From JALYYC01 sp039922495 (GTDB lineage: Bacteria > Chloroflexota > Dormibacteria > CF-121): DNA of 64,000 nt. Positions 9,542 through 18,471 of the stretch are shown here, in pieces. Every line of letters begins with the position of its first letter. The first letter of the stretch is position 1. Below the pieces are notes generated by a model that saw only the letters and a program-made list of their open reading frames with translations, had not been told where the DNA came from and did not search any database. Position numbers and translations under genes: made by a program. The stretch lies in the NCBI GenBank assembly GCA_039922495.1, contig JBDTEO010000011.1:123821-187820 (forward strand), in the 5' to 3' direction.

Positions 9542-11092
9542 ATGCCGCTTGCCGTGCAGGCGCTCTTGCCCTTCATGGCGCTGCTGATCGCCGCGGCCGT
9601 CGTCTGGCGTCGACCGCGCCACCCGGAAAATGGTTGGATCGCGGTCGGTGCCACGGGGCTGGCCGCGCTGGTGTCGGTGATCGAACTGTTGCGGCTGGCT
9701 CCCGGCGAGCGCGTCGACGTCCCCTACCTGACGACCTTCCCCTACGCCGACCTCGCGATTCGCCTCGATGCCCTCTCACTCGCGTTCAGCGCGGTCATGC
9801 TGACCACCGCGGCCCTCTTGATGCTGGTCCGCCTCCGAATGCCTGGGGATCGCCGCGATCCCTGGCCCTCGTGGCTGCTCACCAGCGCAGCCGCGTTGGC
9901 GGTGTTGCTGGCACCCAGCCTCCTGCTCGATTACATCGCCTTACAGGTTCTGACGCTCGCCTGGAGCGGCACGCTTGATGAAGCGGCCCCGCGGCAGCGG
10001 CCGCTGCGGCTGGCCATCGGGGTCGCGGACGTGGGGCTTCTGCTGGCGGCCGCCAGCGCGATCGAATCGGTCGGGACGAGTGCCTTCTCCGGGGTGCCCT
10101 CGGACACCTTGGGGCCCGCCGCGTTTCTCTTCGCCCTTCTGCCCGTCCTGACGCGGGTGGCCGCGCTGGCCTTGCCGAGCAGCGGACCGGCGGCGCCGGT
10201 GGCCTTCGAACCGGCGGTGGTGTTTGCGGCGCCGGCCGGCTATCTGCTGCTCCGATTGGTCGCCCTGATGGGCGGCCATCTGCCGGGGCGGCCGCTGGAG
10301 ATCGCGGTCTTTTCGGCGAGCCTGCTGCTGGCGGCCACCAGCGCGCTGCTGCTCTTCTTCGGGCGTCGCGAGCGGCCACCCGCCTTGCTGCTGATCACCC
10401 AGGCAGCCATCGCGCTCGCGCTGCTGGCGAGCAGCGCGCCCGTGCTCGGGGTCGCGAGCATCTGGATCTGGCTGCAACTGATCCTGCTCACGGGACTCTG
10501 TTCGGTTCACCTGCCGCTCAAGCGACCGGCCGGCGCGCTGGCGCTGATCGCCCTGGCCATGCTGCCCGGCAGCGCCGCCTTCATCGGCCTGTGGATCGCG
10601 GCCGTGGGATTGCGCGCCAGCGGGCAGCTGGCGGCGCTGCTCGCCGCCACCGCGGTCGTGATCGTGGCGGCGATCGCCGCGCTGTCCCGGCTCCGCCCGG
10701 TGGAGCGATGGACGATCGACGTCGCGGCGGTGTGGGGGGCCGGATTGCTGGTCGCGGCGGCATTTCCGGCCCTGCTGCTCAGCTCGCTGGTGCTCCCGGC
10801 CGGCCAGGCAGTCCGGCCAGTGGCGCCGGGCAGTTTCACGCTGAGCCTGTTTGGATTCAGCCTGGCGCGAACACCCTGGCCGGCACCGCTCGCCACGCTG
10901 GTGCTCGTCGTCGCCAGCGTCGCCTTGCTGCGGACGGACCGGCTCGGCGTCGATCGGTCCCTGACCCTCCGCCTGCCGAGCCTGCCTCGCCCTTCCAGGC
11001 GCGTCTCCCTCCGAGTGTCGCGTCGCTGGCTCGGCCGTGGGCTGTGGACCGCGTTTTTCGCCGTGATTGCCCTCGCGGTCCTGCGCCCGTGA
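9542..11092 (+). CDS. Polytopic membrane protein, faintly like complex I antiporter-type subunits
   Basis: 516 residues, almost entirely hydrophobic, with about 13-14 predicted membrane segments and a short Arg-rich stretch before the last one. The region around residues 65-110 has the pattern 'IRLDALSLAF...LMLVRLRM', recalling the VDGLSLLF/hinge segment of NuoL/NuoM/MrpD. The proton-channel Lys/Glu motifs and the KxxxPxHxWLPDA signature of that family are not seen. I therefore do not call it a respiratory subunit. It overlaps the next membrane gene by 4 nt (GTGA), so the two are translated together and probably act together. Confidence 0.55.
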   Translation: MPLAVQALLPFMALLIAAAVVWRRPRHPENGWIAVGATGLAALVSVIELLRLAPGERVDVPYLTTFPYADLAIRLDALSLAFSAVMLTTAALLMLVRLRMPGDRRDPWPSWLLTSAAALAVLLAPSLLLDYIALQVLTLAWSGTLDEAAPRQRPLRLAIGVADVGLLLAAASAIESVGTSAFSGVPSDTLGPAAFLFALLPVLTRVAALALPSSGPAAPVAFEPAVVFAAPAGYLLLRLVALMGGHLPGRPLEIAVFSASLLLAATSALLLFFGRRERPPALLLITQAAIALALLASSAPVLGVASIWIWLQLILLTGLCSVHLPLKRPAGALALIALAMLPGSAAFIGLWIAAVGLRASGQLAALLAATAVVIVAAIAALSRLRPVERWTIDVAAVWGAGLLVAAAFPALLLSSLVLPAGQAVRPVAPGSFTLSLFGFSLARTPWPAPLATLVLVVASVALLRTDRLGVDRSLTLRLPSLPRPSRRVSLRVSRRWLGRGLWTAFFAVIALAVLRP

Positions 11093-12672
11093 TCGTCTGG
11101 CTGCCGCTGGCCGGGTTCGTGCTGGGGTTACTGGGCGCCTACCTGCGGGGCGGTTGGTTGCGTCGCATCGCGACCGTCCTGATGCTGCTGGGGACGGCCT
11201 GGTCGATCGTCTTCGTCACCGACTGGCGGTTGGGGCCGGCCTGGCTGATTGGCCCCTTGCTCGGAACGCTCCTGATCCGCCGCCCCAAAGCCACCAGTCG
11301 CCTCAGTTTCGAGGCGCTGACCAGTCGAGCCATGACCCTGGCGGCAACCGTGCTGGTCGCGCTCTTCGCCGCCAGCAAATTCCCCGTCGGGGAAAACCCG
11401 GCACTGCTGACCGCCGTACCGTGGTTGCTCGCGGCGGTTGGCACGGCCTGGTTGATCAGCCCCCTGGATGCCGCCGAGCGGGCCCAGGCCCTCACCCTGC
11501 TGACTGGCGCTGGAGCCGCCATCCTGACCGCGGCGGCCCCGGTCGGCGTGTTCACGGCGGCCGCCGCGGGCGCCCTCGCGCTCATCCCCGCGATCGCGTC
11601 CCGCTGGACACTGCCCGCGCCGGCCGACCAGGCTATCAGAGTGCTCCTCCTGGTTGCCGCGGCGGCCCTGGCGGCGGTGGCATTGTTGGCCGGTCCGCTC
11701 GCGCGCCCCGCGTTGCAGGACCTGACCTTTTCTTTCGACGGCCCCGCGTTGCTCGCGGCCGCCCTGCTGTTGACAGCAGGCGCCCTGACCGCCGCGCCCG
11801 GCCGGGCCTGGATCCTGTTGCCCGGCCTGGCCACCGTGCTGGCGGTGGCCCCAGGCCTCCGTTGGGCGGCGCTGGCCGGGCTGGTCGCGACCGGCTTTGA
11901 GACCGAACCCCAAAAGGAACGCGTTGCCTGGCTGGCGCTCCTCCTACTGGCCGCGACGACGCTGTTTGCCGCGCTGACCGGGCAACCCTGGAGCCCTCGC
12001 GCCCAGATGGTTGGCCTGGCCGGCACCCTGGTGTTGATGGCGATTGCGACGGGCGTTCGCCGGCAGCCCGCCGTGGTGCTCGCGGCCACGGCGCTGGTCA
12101 TTCTGCAAAGCACCGCCGCCGCGAACGCTGGATTGATGGGGCGCTTCCAGTGGGTCGCCGCCGCGGGCGCCGCCTTGCTCGTGGCGCGCCTGCTGCTCGT
12201 GACCGATCGACTGGCTCGGGCGCGCGAACCGCTCGAAGGCCAGTTGGTGCTGGGCCTCTTGCTGCTGGCCGTGGCGGCGCACGACACGCTCGGCCTCGGC
12301 GCCCTGGCTGCCGTGCTTCTGATCGTCGATCTGATCACGGTCCCGGGCGTTCGCTCGCTCGCATCCGGTCCGTCCGGCTCGCCGAGCCGCCGCCGGCTCG
12401 CGCTCCTTTTGGCATTGGCCCGCTCCGGGTGGCCGCCAACGGCCCGGTTCGCAGGGGTCACGCTGGCCGTGATCGCCGCGCTGCAGACGTCGCTCGCCTG
12501 GGGGCTGCTCGCGGCCGCGCTGTTGGTGGCGCTTAAGGTGACCCCCCTGATCAAGACTGCCAGGGCCGGATCGCCGCCGGCCATCCGGCGTCCGCTGGCC
12601 CTGCTGGCTCCGGCGCTGTCCCTGGCGTGCGGGCTCGCGCCGGCGCTGCTGCTGCGGATGTTGCGTGTCTGA
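11089..12672 (+). CDS. Second large polytopic membrane protein of the pair, function unknown
   Basis: The start is the GTG at 11089, which overlaps the preceding stop in a GTGA junction. The same frame is open further upstream, but that part lies inside the previous gene. The 527-aa product is Ala/Leu-rich with roughly 14 membrane spans and few charged residues apart from Arg clusters in loops. No catalytic or transport motif could be identified. Size, composition and coupling to the upstream protein suggest a two-component membrane complex, possibly a diverged pair from the complex I/Mrp antiporter superfamily. That link is weak. The end overlaps maf by 8 nt. Confidence 0.5.
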   Translation: MIVWLPLAGFVLGLLGAYLRGGWLRRIATVLMLLGTAWSIVFVTDWRLGPAWLIGPLLGTLLIRRPKATSRLSFEALTSRAMTLAATVLVALFAASKFPVGENPALLTAVPWLLAAVGTAWLISPLDAAERAQALTLLTGAGAAILTAAAPVGVFTAAAAGALALIPAIASRWTLPAPADQAIRVLLLVAAAALAAVALLAGPLARPALQDLTFSFDGPALLAAALLLTAGALTAAPGRAWILLPGLATVLAVAPGLRWAALAGLVATGFETEPQKERVAWLALLLLAATTLFAALTGQPWSPRAQMVGLAGTLVLMAIATGVRRQPAVVLAATALVILQSTAAANAGLMGRFQWVAAAGAALLVARLLLVTDRLARAREPLEGQLVLGLLLLAVAAHDTLGLGALAAVLLIVDLITVPGVRSLASGPSGSPSRRRLALLLALARSGWPPTARFAGVTLAVIAALQTSLAWGLLAAALLVALKVTPLIKTARAGSPPAIRRPLALLAPALSLACGLAPALLLRMLRV

Positions 12673-13447
12673 TCAAGCCACCAATCGCCCGCGGGAGCCG
12701 CCGCTGATCCTGGCCTCCGCGTCGCCGCGGCGGATCGAGATCCTGGCCGCTTTTGGGGTTCGCTTCCGCACCGTGCCGGCGCGCATCGATGAGCGCCCAC
12801 CGCGACCGTTGACGCCGTTGCGGCTGGCCCAATGGGCCGCCGGCGCCAAAGTGGCCGCGGTCGCCCGCCGCTTTCCGGATGCGACCGTGGTTGGCGCCGA
12901 CACCGTGGTCGCCCTGGACGGCCGGGCTTACGGCAAGCCCGTCGACGAGGCCGGCGCGGCAGCCATGCTGCGGACGCTGTCCGGCCGGACGCACGTCGTC
13001 TATACCGCGGTCGCGGTGCGCTGCGGGCGAGGACGGCGTAAGACCGATGGGTACTCCCGCACCTATGTCACCATGCGTGATCTTTCACCTCGCGTGATCG
13101 CTACCTACCTGCAGACCGGCGAGGCGCAGGATAAGGCCGGTGCCTACGCTATACAGGGCGAAGGTCGGCGGCTTGTGCGTTCGATCCGCGGACCCTATGA
13201 CAATGTCGTCGGAATGCCGATGCACCTGGTCGAGCGCTTGCTGCAGGCCTGCGGCATGACGGTTTGGGTAATCAATGCGGATGGAGCACAGCACGATCCA
13301 GATACGAGACGGCCGCGAGCGGCGCGGCAGGGTTGGGGCCGGCCTGATCCTCCTCTTGCTGAGCGCGATCGCTCTCGCGGGGTGCGGCGCCGCAAGCAGC
13401 TCGCGGCTGGTGATCACCCAGAGCACCGACGTCACCAGCGGTCCTGA
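12665..13447 (+). CDS. maf: Maf family nucleoside triphosphate pyrophosphatase with C-terminal read-on
   Basis: Maf proteins hydrolyse non-canonical or UTP/dTTP-type nucleotides to the monophosphate. The family signature is complete: LASASPRR at residues 16-23, GADTVVALDG around 77-86, GKPVD near 90, LSGRTHVV and DKAGAYAIQG near 156-165. The NVVGMP segment ends the normal domain at about residue 195-200. The frame stays open for some 55 more residues, of Arg/Pro-rich, non-domain character. These lie almost wholly inside the following lipoprotein gene (173-nt overlap). The native stop has probably been lost, or the extension is unstructured. Start GTG 12665 overlaps the upstream gene. Confidence 0.9.
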   Translation: MSDQATNRPREPPLILASASPRRIEILAAFGVRFRTVPARIDERPPRPLTPLRLAQWAAGAKVAAVARRFPDATVVGADTVVALDGRAYGKPVDEAGAAAMLRTLSGRTHVVYTAVAVRCGRGRRKTDGYSRTYVTMRDLSPRVIATYLQTGEAQDKAGAYAIQGEGRRLVRSIRGPYDNVVGMPMHLVERLLQACGMTVWVINADGAQHDPDTRRPRAARQGWGRPDPPLAERDRSRGVRRRKQLAAGDHPEHRRHQRS

Positions 13448-14645
13448 TCACAAGGGCCATCTCGCCCCCGGGGCGTTTGCCGGGATCACGCTCTCGATCC
13501 GCAACACCGGAACCGGTCCCGCCCGCGGCCTGACGATCGAAGATGTGCTGCCGGCCGGCTTTCGTTACTACGAGCTGACCACGCTCGGTGGCAATGCCAT
13601 CCGGACGGCGGTCAGCGATCCGGCCGCCTCCGGGAATCCTCGCTGGGGGACCTTCACCATCCCGGCGGGCACCGCCACCCGCGAGAGCGCGCTGGTCATC
13701 AGCTTCAAGGTGCAGGCCGCCAGCAAGCCCGGCGACTACCAGAATCACATCAAGGTGGTCAGTTCGACCGCGGTGGAGCTCGACCAGGGGGACCCGGTCG
13801 CCCTGGTGATCGAACCGCGGCCGGCGCTGAACCTGACCACTGCGGCGACGACCGCCCAGGTCAACACCGGCGGCACGGCCACCTACGTCGTCTCCGTCGC
13901 CAACGTGGGCTCCGCCACCGCCAAAGGGGTGGCGGTCTCGGTTAGCCTGCCCCCCGGCTTTCTCTACCAGGCGACCTCGGCCTACGAGGGCAACAGCTCG
14001 CGCACCCAGTCGGTCGATCCGCCGGCCGGCAGCTTGCTGCCGGTCTGGGCCTCGTGGGATGTGCCCGGCGCGGCCAACGGCGCGCCCGGGTCGCTGCGGC
14101 TCACCTTCCAGGCGCGCGTCCTGCCGGCGGTGAAGCCCGGCCTGTATAGCGTGACGAGCGCGGTGACCGGCGTCAACGACATCCCGGCCCAGACGATTGG
14201 CAACAGTGCCTCGATCGCGGTCGGCAAGGGGACCTCGATCCCGGTGGTGATGACCGTCTCGCCGATTGGGCCCTACACCAGTCAGGACGGGACCGTGAGC
14301 TACACGATCACGGTCGAAAACGACAGCAACGATGCCGCCCAGGCGGTGACGGTCACCGACACCCTGCCCCAGGGGTTCAGCTTCAAGTCGACGTTCGGCA
14401 TCACGATCAATGGCAAGGCCGCCACGTCGCGCCTCCAACCGGCCGCGGGCGGCGGGACACCCCAGTGGGGGCCCTTTACGATTCCCGCCGGCGGGTTCAA
14501 CGGCGCCACCCTTACGATCATCTTTACCGCGAAGCTCGCCTCGGCCTCGCTCGGTCCGCACACCAACGTCGTCTCCGGTAATAGCAGCAATGCCCAGATC
14601 ACCGGCGCCTCCGACCAGAATCCAGTCGTCGTCACGGCCGGCTGA
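13275..14645 (+). CDS. Secreted lipoprotein with three DUF11-type repeats
   Basis: The 456-aa precursor has a basic N-terminus, a hydrophobic stretch at 21-35 and a lipobox IALAGC with the acylated Cys at 37. It should therefore be anchored outside the membrane. Three repeats of about 125-135 residues follow. Each has the DUF11/CARDB-like pattern 'G...Y.I.V.N.G...A..V.V.D.LP.GF', for example the copies starting near residues 62, 190 and 320. Such repeats form beta-sandwich modules in surface proteins and usually act as stalks or adhesive domains. There is no enzyme domain. The start may be ATG 13275 or 13281. It overlaps the end of the maf frame. Confidence 0.8.
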   Translation: MRMEHSTIQIRDGRERRGRVGAGLILLLLSAIALAGCGAASSSRLVITQSTDVTSGPDHKGHLAPGAFAGITLSIRNTGTGPARGLTIEDVLPAGFRYYELTTLGGNAIRTAVSDPAASGNPRWGTFTIPAGTATRESALVISFKVQAASKPGDYQNHIKVVSSTAVELDQGDPVALVIEPRPALNLTTAATTAQVNTGGTATYVVSVANVGSATAKGVAVSVSLPPGFLYQATSAYEGNSSRTQSVDPPAGSLLPVWASWDVPGAANGAPGSLRLTFQARVLPAVKPGLYSVTSAVTGVNDIPAQTIGNSASIAVGKGTSIPVVMTVSPIGPYTSQDGTVSYTITVENDSNDAAQAVTVTDTLPQGFSFKSTFGITINGKAATSRLQPAAGGGTPQWGPFTIPAGGFNGATLTIIFTAKLASASLGPHTNVVSGNSSNAQITGASDQNPVVVTAG

Positions 14646-14701
14646 TCGCCGGGTCCGGGCCTCATGCTCGGTTTAGGCTGATTACGGGACAATAAGCGCG
14701 G

Positions 14702-15367
14702 ATGTCCAAGACGCAGCGGGAACTCAAGGCGATGCGCCAGGCCCAGCGGGAAGAGGCCGCCGCCCGGCAGAAGGCCCGCGACCGGCGCAACCTGTTGATC
14801 ATCGGGGGCGGTGTCGTCGGGCTGGCCCTGGCCATCGTGGTCGTCGCCCTGATCCTGAATCACCAGTCGCAGGTGGCGCAGGCCAGCCACCTCAAGTTCC
14901 AGGCGGTGACCACGCCGGTTGGCCAGGCGATTGCCGACGAGGGCACGGCGACCCACGTCGACCCCTCGACGACCCCGACCTACAAGTTCTACCCGCCCAC
15001 CTCGGGACCGCACTACAACGTCCAGGGCTTCGCGCCGGTGGCCTGGCAGACGATCGCCACCCTGCAGGACGGCCAGTTCGTCCACAACCTCGAGCACGGG
15101 GGGATCGCCATCCTTTACAACTGCCCGAGCGGGAGCGACTGCACCACGCTGCGCAACCAGCTCGAGCACTACGTCAAGGACCTGGCGCCGCTCGACCCCC
15201 AGTTCAACGAGGTCAAGCTGGTCATGACCCCCTACACGCAGGGCATGCAGAAGAAAGTGGCGCTGGTCGCCTGGCACTACGTCGACTTCCTGGACTCCTA
15301 CGATCAAAACGAGATCACGCGCTTCTACGAAAGCCACGTCGACCGGGGACCCGAGCAGATCCCGTGA
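14702..15367 (+). CDS. DUF3105 membrane-anchored protein
   Basis: The 221-aa protein has a highly charged cytosolic N-terminus (1-29), one membrane segment (about 32-52) and an extracytoplasmic DUF3105 domain. The domain shows its hallmark motifs: PPTSGPHY near 98-105, VHNLEHGGIAILYNC near 127-141 and WHYVDFLDSYD near 191-201. The conserved His residues and Cys pair are present. The domain is common in Actinobacteria and Chloroflexota and has no assigned biochemical role. A GACAAT hexamer at 14688-14693 ends 8 nt before the ATG and no ribosome binding site is seen. This is one of the putative leaderless genes. Confidence 0.85.
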   Translation: MSKTQRELKAMRQAQREEAAARQKARDRRNLLIIGGGVVGLALAIVVVALILNHQSQVAQASHLKFQAVTTPVGQAIADEGTATHVDPSTTPTYKFYPPTSGPHYNVQGFAPVAWQTIATLQDGQFVHNLEHGGIAILYNCPSGSDCTTLRNQLEHYVKDLAPLDPQFNEVKLVMTPYTQGMQKKVALVAWHYVDFLDSYDQNEITRFYESHVDRGPEQIP

Positions 15368-15398
15368 TAGACTACGAAGTCGCGCCCGGGGGCGCTGA

Positions 15399-15749
15399 AT
15401 GATGTTTGCCATCGTCGCGACCAGCGGAAAGCAGTTCAGAGTCTCGGAAGGCGACCGCATCCTGGTCGACCGCGTCCCCGAGGACGTCGGCGCGCAGGTC
15501 CGCCTGGACTCGGTGCTGATGCTCGGCGGCGATGATCGCCCGGTGATCGGGACGCCCCTGGTCTCCGGGGCCCTGGTCGATGCCACCGTGGTGGCGCATC
15601 GCTCGGGCGAGAAGATCATTGTCTTCAAGTTCGAGGCGCGCAAGCGTCACCGGCGCAAGATCGGCCACCGCCAGCAGCTCTCGGAGCTCCGGATCGGCGC
15701 GATCCATCCGCCCGGACGGGCAAAGAAATCACCAAAAACGGGAGAGTGA
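15399..15749 (+). CDS. rplU: 50S ribosomal protein bL21
   Basis: A 23S rRNA-binding protein of the large subunit. The 116-aa sequence has the typical start FAIVATSGKQFRV, with VLMLGG in the middle and KFEARKRHRRKIGHRQ in the basic C-terminal part. It ends with a short extra basic tail. Either of two adjacent ATG codons (15399 or 15402) can be the start. rpmA follows after 3 nt, the standard rplU-rpmA pair. Confidence 0.96.
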   Translation: MMFAIVATSGKQFRVSEGDRILVDRVPEDVGAQVRLDSVLMLGGDDRPVIGTPLVSGALVDATVVAHRSGEKIIVFKFEARKRHRRKIGHRQQLSELRIGAIHPPGRAKKSPKTGE

Positions 15750-15752
15750 CCG

Positions 15753-16013
15753 ATGGCACATAAGAAAGGTGGAGGCAGTTCTCGCAACGGTCGCGACAGT
15801 GTTGGCCAGCGGCTCGGGCTAAAGACCGGCGCCGGGCAATCGGTGCACGCGGGCACCATCCTGCTCCGCCAGCGCGGCACCGCCATCTTCCCTGGGGTCA
15901 ACGTTGGCATGGGCCGAGATCACACGCTCTTCGCCCTGATCGACGGCATCGTTCGCTTCGAGCGGACCGGCCACGGGCGCAAGAAAGTCTCCGTCCTCGC
16001 CGAAGCCGGCTAG
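15753..16013 (+). CDS. rpmA: 50S ribosomal protein bL27
   Basis: An 86-aa large-subunit protein whose N-terminus reaches the peptidyl-transferase centre. The sequence AHKKGGGSSRNGRDS directly follows the initiator Met, so there is no Firmicutes-type cleavable N-terminal extension. A GGGAGAG ribosome binding site precedes the ATG. It is co-transcribed with rplU and followed 29 nt later by obg. Confidence 0.97.
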   Translation: MAHKKGGGSSRNGRDSVGQRLGLKTGAGQSVHAGTILLRQRGTAIFPGVNVGMGRDHTLFALIDGIVRFERTGHGRKKVSVLAEAG

Positions 16014-16042
16014 GCCGAAGGCAGCCGGGCGCTGCCGCCGTC

Positions 16043-17323
16043 ATGTTCACCGACCACACACGGATCTTCGTCAAGGCCGGCGACGGTGGGGCGGGTGCGC
16101 TCAGTTTCCGCCACGAGAAGTACGTACCGCGCGGTGGCCCGGATGGCGGGAATGGCGGGCGCGGCGGCCACGTCCTGCTCGAAGTCTCCGAGCAGCTGAA
16201 CACGCTGCAGGATTACCGCTTCAAGCACCACTTCGCGGCCACCGGTGGCGGACGCGGCGGGGGGAGCCGGCGGCATGGCAAGGATGGGAGCGACCTCATC
16301 CTCAAAGTTCCCCCCGGCACGGTCGTCAAAGATGACACCGGCGCGGTGCTCGCCGACCTGGTTGCGGTAAGGCAGCAGCTGCGGGTCGCGGCCGCGGGTC
16401 GCGGCGGCCGCGGCAACGCCTCCTTCAAGAGTGCCACCCGCCAGACCCCGCGGTTCGCGGAACTCGGCGAGCCGGGCCAGGCGCGCTGGCTCGACCTGGA
16501 ATTGAAACTGATCGCGGACGTCGGCTTGCTCGGCCTGCCCAATGCGGGGAAGTCGACGCTGCTGGCCGCGTCGAGCGCGGCCAAGCCCAAGATTGCCGAC
16601 TATCCGTTCACCACCCTCGAGCCGGTGCTTGGTGTGGTTCAGCTCGACGACGAGGCCGGCTTCGTGATGGCCGATCTGCCCGGCCTGATCGAGGGTGCCC
16701 ACGCCGGCGCGGGGCTCGGCCTGCAGTTCCTGCGCCACATCGAGCGGACGCGCGTGGTGATCCACGTCCTCGATGTCTCGGCCGGCGACGGGGATCAGCT
16801 CTGGCGCGATTACCAGCAGGTCCGGGCCGAGGTCAAGGCTTACAACGCGGCGCTGGCGCGGCGACCGCAGCTGATCGCCCTCAACAAGATGGACGCGGTC
16901 GCGGACCCGGCTGAGGTGGTGGCCTTCCGCCAGCGGCTGGTCAAGCTGCGGCGCCGCACCTTTCCGATTTCGGCGGTCACGGGGGAGGGGGTCAAAGACC
17001 TGCTCTGGGCCGCCTGGCGCTCCCTCAAGCGGCCGACCGGCGCCACGGCCGCCGAGCCGCTCGCTGCGCTCAAGGTCTACCGCGGCCCCGCCAGCGCCGA
17101 GCCCTTTACGATCGAAGCCGAGCAGGGCGGCTTCCGTGTCTCTGGGATGCAGCTGGAGCGATTGCTGGCGATGACCGACCTCACCAACCCGGAGGCACTG
17201 GCGCATTTCCAGCGAACGCTCGACCGCTGGGGGCTGAACGAGGCGCTCGCCCGGCATGGGGCGACGGGTGGCGAGGCAGTCCGGATCCGCGAGGTGGAGT
17301 TCCTCTACGATCCGGAGCGCTGA
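16043..17323 (+). CDS. obgE: GTPase Obg, ribosome assembly and stress control
   Basis: Obg binds the 50S subunit and couples GTP status to ribosome maturation. The 426-aa protein has the glycine-rich Obg fold (1-160, with GGPDGGNGGRGG near 32-43). The G domain has P-loop GLPNAGKS near 168-175, switch G3 DLPGLIEGA and NKMD for guanine specificity. A C-terminal OCT domain follows from about 350. The gap before it holds a 6-bp hairpin, GGCAGC/GCTGCC at 16020-16036, ending 6 nt before the ATG. This could limit ribosome access and may be regulatory. It belongs to the rplU-rpmA-obg-nadD-rsfS run. Confidence 0.96.
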   Translation: MFTDHTRIFVKAGDGGAGALSFRHEKYVPRGGPDGGNGGRGGHVLLEVSEQLNTLQDYRFKHHFAATGGGRGGGSRRHGKDGSDLILKVPPGTVVKDDTGAVLADLVAVRQQLRVAAAGRGGRGNASFKSATRQTPRFAELGEPGQARWLDLELKLIADVGLLGLPNAGKSTLLAASSAAKPKIADYPFTTLEPVLGVVQLDDEAGFVMADLPGLIEGAHAGAGLGLQFLRHIERTRVVIHVLDVSAGDGDQLWRDYQQVRAEVKAYNAALARRPQLIALNKMDAVADPAEVVAFRQRLVKLRRRTFPISAVTGEGVKDLLWAAWRSLKRPTGATAAEPLAALKVYRGPASAEPFTIEAEQGGFRVSGMQLERLLAMTDLTNPEALAHFQRTLDRWGLNEALARHGATGGEAVRIREVEFLYDPER

Positions 17324-17332
17324 GGGCCGGCC

Positions 17333-17938
17333 GTGACCGGGATTCTGGGGGGCACCTTCGATCCGGTTCACCGCGGCCACCTGAGCGCCGCGACCCAGTT
17401 GAAGAGCCGCGCCGGCCTTGACGAGGTCTGGTTGATGCCCAATGCGCAGCCGCCGCATCGAGCCAGGCCGCCGCTGGCTCCCGCCGCCGACCGGCTGCGC
17501 ATGGTGCAGCTCGCGGTCGCGGCGCTCGAGGGGATTTCGGCCTCCAGTCTCGAGGTCGAGCGCGGCGGCGTGTCCTACACGATCGACACCGTGCGGCAGC
17601 TGCGCCACAACGAACCGCTTCGCGCGTTTACGTTGCTCCTCGGATCCGATGCCGCCCTCCAGATCCGGACCTGGCACGCGTGCGAGACGCTGCTTGACGA
17701 GGCGAGCTTTACGATCTTCAGCCGGCCCGATGTCAGCATGGAGGCTGGCGAGCTGGAACGACTTGGATTTCCTCCCCGACGCACCCAGCTGGTCACGCTG
17801 CGAACGCCCCCCATCTCGGCCCGCATGGTCCGCGAGCGCCTGGCGCAGGGCCGGCCGGTCGATGCCTTCCTGGTGCCGGCGGTGGCCACCTACATTCACG
17901 AACGAGGGCTATACCTCCCCGCGAACCGGATGGGATAA
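17333..17938 (+). CDS. nadD: Nicotinate-nucleotide adenylyltransferase
   Basis: Transfers AMP from ATP to nicotinic acid mononucleotide in NAD synthesis. The 201-aa sequence begins with the nucleotidyltransferase motif GGTFDPVHRGHL (residues 5-16), including the HxGH element. The later ISARMVRERL provides the ISSTxxR-like motif. The GTG start at 17333 places the first motif at the normal position. It is 9 nt downstream of obg, and its stop region doubles as the -10-like element of rsfS. Confidence 0.94.
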   Translation: MTGILGGTFDPVHRGHLSAATQLKSRAGLDEVWLMPNAQPPHRARPPLAPAADRLRMVQLAVAALEGISASSLEVERGGVSYTIDTVRQLRHNEPLRAFTLLLGSDAALQIRTWHACETLLDEASFTIFSRPDVSMEAGELERLGFPPRRTQLVTLRTPPISARMVRERLAQGRPVDAFLVPAVATYIHERGLYLPANRMG

Positions 17939-17947
17939 TCGAAACGG

Positions 17948-18346
17948 ATGGCGACTCCCCTTCAACTCAGCCGGCTGATCGCGGATGCCGCTGCAGAAAA
18001 GAAGGCCCGGGGTGTCGTCCGCATCGACATCCGGCAGAAGACGTCGATCGCCGATTACTTCGTCATCTGCGAGGGCGACACGGACCGCCAGGTGCGGGCC
18101 ATCACGGACGCGATCGTCGCCGCCTGCAAGGTCAAGGGCGTTCTGCCGCTCCGGACGGCCGGCTATCAGGAGGGCTCCTGGGTGGTGCTCGACTTCGCCA
18201 GCGTGATCGTGCACGTCTTCCTGCCGGGCGAGCGCTCCTACTACGACCTCGAATCGCTCTGGCGTGGCGGCCTCAAAAAAGCCCCGGCCAAAGCCAACGG
18301 CAACGGGGTCAAGGGCAGCAAGGCGAAGAAGACCGCGCGGCGCTGA
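17948..18346 (+). CDS. rsfS: Ribosomal silencing factor RsfS
   Basis: RsfS binds uL14 on the 50S subunit and blocks subunit joining when nutrients are short. The 132-aa protein holds the family motifs KTSIADYFVICEG (about 31-43), DRQVRAI and GSWVVLDF near 78-85, plus a Lys/Ala-rich C-terminal tail of about 25 residues not needed for the fold. GATAAT at 17934-17939, overlapping the nadD stop, ends 8 nt before the ATG. No Shine-Dalgarno is visible, so an internal leaderless promoter is possible in addition to read-through from nadD. Confidence 0.93.
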   Translation: MATPLQLSRLIADAAAEKKARGVVRIDIRQKTSIADYFVICEGDTDRQVRAITDAIVAACKVKGVLPLRTAGYQEGSWVVLDFASVIVHVFLPGERSYYDLESLWRGGLKKAPAKANGNGVKGSKAKKTARR

Positions 18347-18471
18347 CCCTCCGCGCTCCGGCAGCCCCTGGGGGCGAGCCCAGCACTGATTGTGCAGGAT
18401 GTCTCAAACCTGAGGCACCGCTGTGCGATAATTCGGGGTCACTGGCCCGCGTCGGGCAGGACGCACAAACG

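Noticed and set aside
9542..11092. Calling this gene nuoL or another respiratory subunit
   Set aside because: Key proton-channel residues and the family signature are missing, and no other complex I genes are adjacent.
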